64,000 bases of DNA. Origin: Schlegelella_A sp038231215 (GTDB lineage Bacteria; Pseudomonadota; Gammaproteobacteria; Burkholderiales; Burkholderiaceae_C). The stretch lies in NCBI GenBank assembly GCA_038231215.1, contig JBBRLS010000011.1, forward strand, positions 30,032-94,031, given 5' to 3'. Positions 60,991-64,000 of the stretch are shown piece after piece. Each line of letters begins with the position of its first letter. Within the stretch, counting starts at the first letter, position 1. The position numbers were made by a program, and so were the translations under genes. The notes under the pieces were generated by a model that saw only the letters and a program-made list of their open reading frames with translations, did no database searches and was not told the DNA's origin.

Positions 60991-62442
60991 ATGAACGAGA
61001 CGGTCGTCTTGCCGCTGTGGCTCGCGGTGGTCGTCATGGCCCTGGCCACCTGGGCCGCATACGACAAGCTGCTCATGCCGGCGCTGCGCCGGTTCGTGCG
61101 CGGCCGCGTCAACGTCGTCCTCGAGGAAGCGTCGTCCAGGCTGCGCATCGGCGTGCGGCCGTTCCAGCGCACGCGCCGCCAGGTGCTGATCCATCGACTG
61201 CTCGGCGATCCCAAGGTGCTCGCTGCCGCGGAGAGCTTCGCCGCCGAGAAGAAGCTCCCGCTGCCGGCGGTGCTCGAGACGATCGAGCACTACGCGCGCG
61301 AGATCGTCCCCGCCTTCAACGCCTACGTCTACTTTCGCATCAGCAACTGGATCGGGCGCAAGGTCTCGCGCGGCCTGTACCGGGTTCGCCTGGGCTACGT
61401 CGACACCGCGGCGCTGGCCCGCGTGCCGGAGAACGCGACGGTGGTCTTCGTCATGAACCATCGCTCGAACATGGACTACATCCTGGCCAGCCACATCGCC
61501 GCCGACCAGGCCGCGCTGTCGTACGCGGTCGGTGAGTGGGCGCGCGTCTGGCCGCTCTCGGCGTTGATCCGCTCGATGGGTGCGTACTTCGTGCGCCGCA
61601 ATTCCAAGGACGACCTGTACCGCCGCGTCCTCGAGTGCTACATCGCCATGGCGACGCAGGCGGGCGTGCCGCAGGCGGTGTTCCCGGAAGGCCGGCTGAC
61701 GCGCGACGGCCTGCTCGGCGCGCCGCGGCTCGGCGTCATCGACTACATGCTGCGCGGCTTCCATCTCGAGGGCGAGCGCGACCTCGTCTTCGTGCCGCTC
61801 GGCCTGAACTACGACCGGGTTCTGGAGGATCGCACCCAGCTCCTCGAGATCGACCCGGGCGCGCGCAAGCCGAGCCGCTTCTGGGCCGCCTGGAACACGC
61901 TCGGCTTCGTCGTCAACAACTTGCGCCTTGTCGGCAAGAGCGGCTGGCGCCGCTTCGGCTACGCCTGCGTGAACTTCGGCGCGCCGGTGTCGATGCGCGA
62001 CTACTGCGCGGGCCATGGCATCGATTTCCACAAGCTCGATGCGGCCGGGCGCAAGCGCGCGATCGGCGAGCTCGGCAGCCACCTGATGGCGGCGGTCGGC
62101 CGTGTCGTGCCGGTATTGCCGGTGCCGCTCGTCGCGGCGGTCTTTCTGGCGAATGGCGAAGCAGGTCTCTCGGAGCTCGAACTGAAGGCGCAGGTCAGCG
62201 CGCTGATCGAGCGGCTCGAAGCGGCCGGCGCCCACACCTACGTGCCGCGTCAGGACCTCGACTACGCCGTCGGCGTCGGCCTGCGCATGCTCACGATGCG
62301 CCATCTGGTCGAGGAAACGGACGGCCTCTTCACGCCGAGCCGGGTCGAGTTGCCGGTGCTCCGCTACTACGCCAATTCGATCGCGCACTTCCTGCCGCAG
62401 GCAGTGCAGGGCGCGATCCCGGACAAAGAAAAAGTGGCCTAG
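60991..62442 (+). CDS. PlsB-like glycerol-3-phosphate acyltransferase family protein
   Basis: A 483-residue membrane-bound acyltransferase. One N-terminal membrane helix (LPLWLAVVVMALATWAAYDK), motif I as NHRSNMDYILAS (family NHxxxxD; PlsB has HRSHMD), motif III as FPEGRLTRDG and a later VFVPLGLNYDRV. It is shorter than E. coli PlsB (807) but shares motif order; acylation of glycerol-3-phosphate in phospholipid synthesis is inferred. It starts 52 bp after the regulator. Confidence 0.82.
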   Translation: MNETVVLPLWLAVVVMALATWAAYDKLLMPALRRFVRGRVNVVLEEASSRLRIGVRPFQRTRRQVLIHRLLGDPKVLAAAESFAAEKKLPLPAVLETIEHYAREIVPAFNAYVYFRISNWIGRKVSRGLYRVRLGYVDTAALARVPENATVVFVMNHRSNMDYILASHIAADQAALSYAVGEWARVWPLSALIRSMGAYFVRRNSKDDLYRRVLECYIAMATQAGVPQAVFPEGRLTRDGLLGAPRLGVIDYMLRGFHLEGERDLVFVPLGLNYDRVLEDRTQLLEIDPGARKPSRFWAAWNTLGFVVNNLRLVGKSGWRRFGYACVNFGAPVSMRDYCAGHGIDFHKLDAAGRKRAIGELGSHLMAAVGRVVPVLPVPLVAAVFLANGEAGLSELELKAQVSALIERLEAAGAHTYVPRQDLDYAVGVGLRMLTMRHLVEETDGLFTPSRVELPVLRYYANSIAHFLPQAVQGAIPDKEKVA

Positions 62443-62898
62443 CGGCCGCCTCCAGACGTCCCGAACAAAGACAACTGTTGCGATCCGAAGGCGCGCCGCG
62501 CCAGCACGAACGGTCGCTGCGAAGGATGTGCCGGGGCCGCGGGCGGCACGCCGCCGATGCCGAGGCGAAGCAGCGAGGAGGCGCCGCCTCGGGGCGACGC
62601 TGCCGGAGAAAGCAAGCGATGCAGCATGTCGTGATTTTTCGGTCGGGGAGGCTCGGGCAACAACTCGTTGCATGCGCCGGATTTCACGCCGGGAGATTGC
62701 AACGTTCATGCCACGCCGCGCGGCGTGAAGCGGTTCACGAGTCGATCGGCAAGCATCGCCGCGACAGCGCCGCGTCTCGACAATGTGTGCGCCGGGCGGA
62801 CCGCGCGCGTCGACTTCGCAAGCAGGCGTTACCGGTACGAAGACCCTCACCCCGACCCTCTCCCGTGGGCGGGAGAGGGAGAAGCGGCGGCCAAGCTT
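62443..62898. other. 456-bp intergenic region without a convincing gene
   Basis: Between the acyltransferase and the ABC transporter gene. A minus-strand frame 62439-62702 (87 codons, ending RRAFGSQQLSLFG) overlaps the acyltransferase stop and is Arg/Pro/Ser-rich; I do not accept it as a gene. A palindromic repeat lies at 62856-62879. No tRNA or obvious promoter was seen. Confidence 0.5.
62856..62879. repeat. Palindromic CCCTCTCCC/GGGAGAGGG repeat
   Basis: CCCTCTCCC (62856-62864) and GGGAGAGGG (62871-62879) form a perfect 9-bp hairpin with 6-nt loop. The sequence ccctcaccccgaccctctcc is, from memory, a widespread intergenic repeat of proteobacteria. Lying just after the ABC ATPase stop on the minus strand, it may terminate that transcript. 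Confidence 0.65.

Positions 62899-64000
<1,102 letters not shown>

Noticed and set aside
62439..62702. Minus-strand 87-codon frame as a gene
   Set aside because: Low-complexity Arg/Pro/Ser composition, overlap with the acyltransferase stop, and no ribosome-binding site.

Overview
The window is a high-GC, gene-dense chromosomal segment from a betaproteobacterium, most likely Burkholderiales of the Rubrivivax/Leptothrix/Methylibium type. This is inferred from several things seen together: the nag-type salicylate 5-hydroxylase genes, the pca genes, a lone Bug-family binding protein, pentapeptide MXKDX protein, the dnaA-dnaN-gyrB / rpmH-rnpA-yidD-yidC-mnmE origin layout, and Burkholderiales-style intergenic repeats. 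No rRNA, tRNA, CRISPR array or prophage was seen.

Layout. 1-911: end of a protocatechuate 3,4-dioxygenase operon (pcaH tail, pcaG). 918-4630 (minus): oligopeptidase B and a phosphoesterase lipoprotein. 4963-7042: salicylate 5-hydroxylase genes (nagG with a one-base frameshift, nagH, Rieske ferredoxin), preceded by a VOC-domain remnant. 7133-8326: pncB. 8412-9498: a complete IS1595-family insertion sequence with 8-bp target duplication. 9525-12358: a radical-SAM plus UdgX-type uracil-DNA glycosylase operon. 12449-14368: small genes (MXKDX repeat protein, flavin-split-barrel protein, unknown, MaoC). 14500-20313: a tandem duplication of a two-gene module, membrane Ser/Thr kinase plus OmpA-like lipoprotein, in which the first kinase has lost its catalytic residues. 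20323-22725: methyltransferase, LysE exporter, Nudix hydrolase.

22937-32684 is the replication-origin region: gyrB, dnaN and dnaA on the minus strand diverge from rpmH, rnpA, yidD, yidC and mnmE on the plus strand, with DnaA boxes between dnaA and rpmH. 32837-38550: cyclic-nucleotide-binding protein, Kef-type antiporter, then kdsD-kdsC-lptC (LPS Kdo/transport) and a short-chain dehydrogenase. 38603-44939: glycine-rich RNA-binding protein, BtuF-like protein, MarC protein, two exported unknown proteins, GMC oxidoreductase, unknown protein, thioredoxin-like protein. 45026-48922: sulfate ABC transporter sbp-cysT-cysW-cysA, with an inverted-repeat element between cysW and cysA. 48969-51834: ECF sigma factor divergent from an OmpR-type two-component system. 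51896-52063: a probable non-coding structured RNA with a strong intrinsic terminator. 52213-62442: HDOD protein, acyl-CoA synthetase, Bug protein, TonB-dependent receptor, MarR, AraC and an atypical OmpR regulator, and a PlsB-like acyltransferase. 62899-64000: 3' part of a double-domain peptide-type ABC ATPase.

The least conventional parts are the kinase/pseudokinase-lipoprotein tandem module, the radical-SAM/UdgX pair, the orphan structured RNA at about 51.9-52.06 kb, and the frameshift in nagG.
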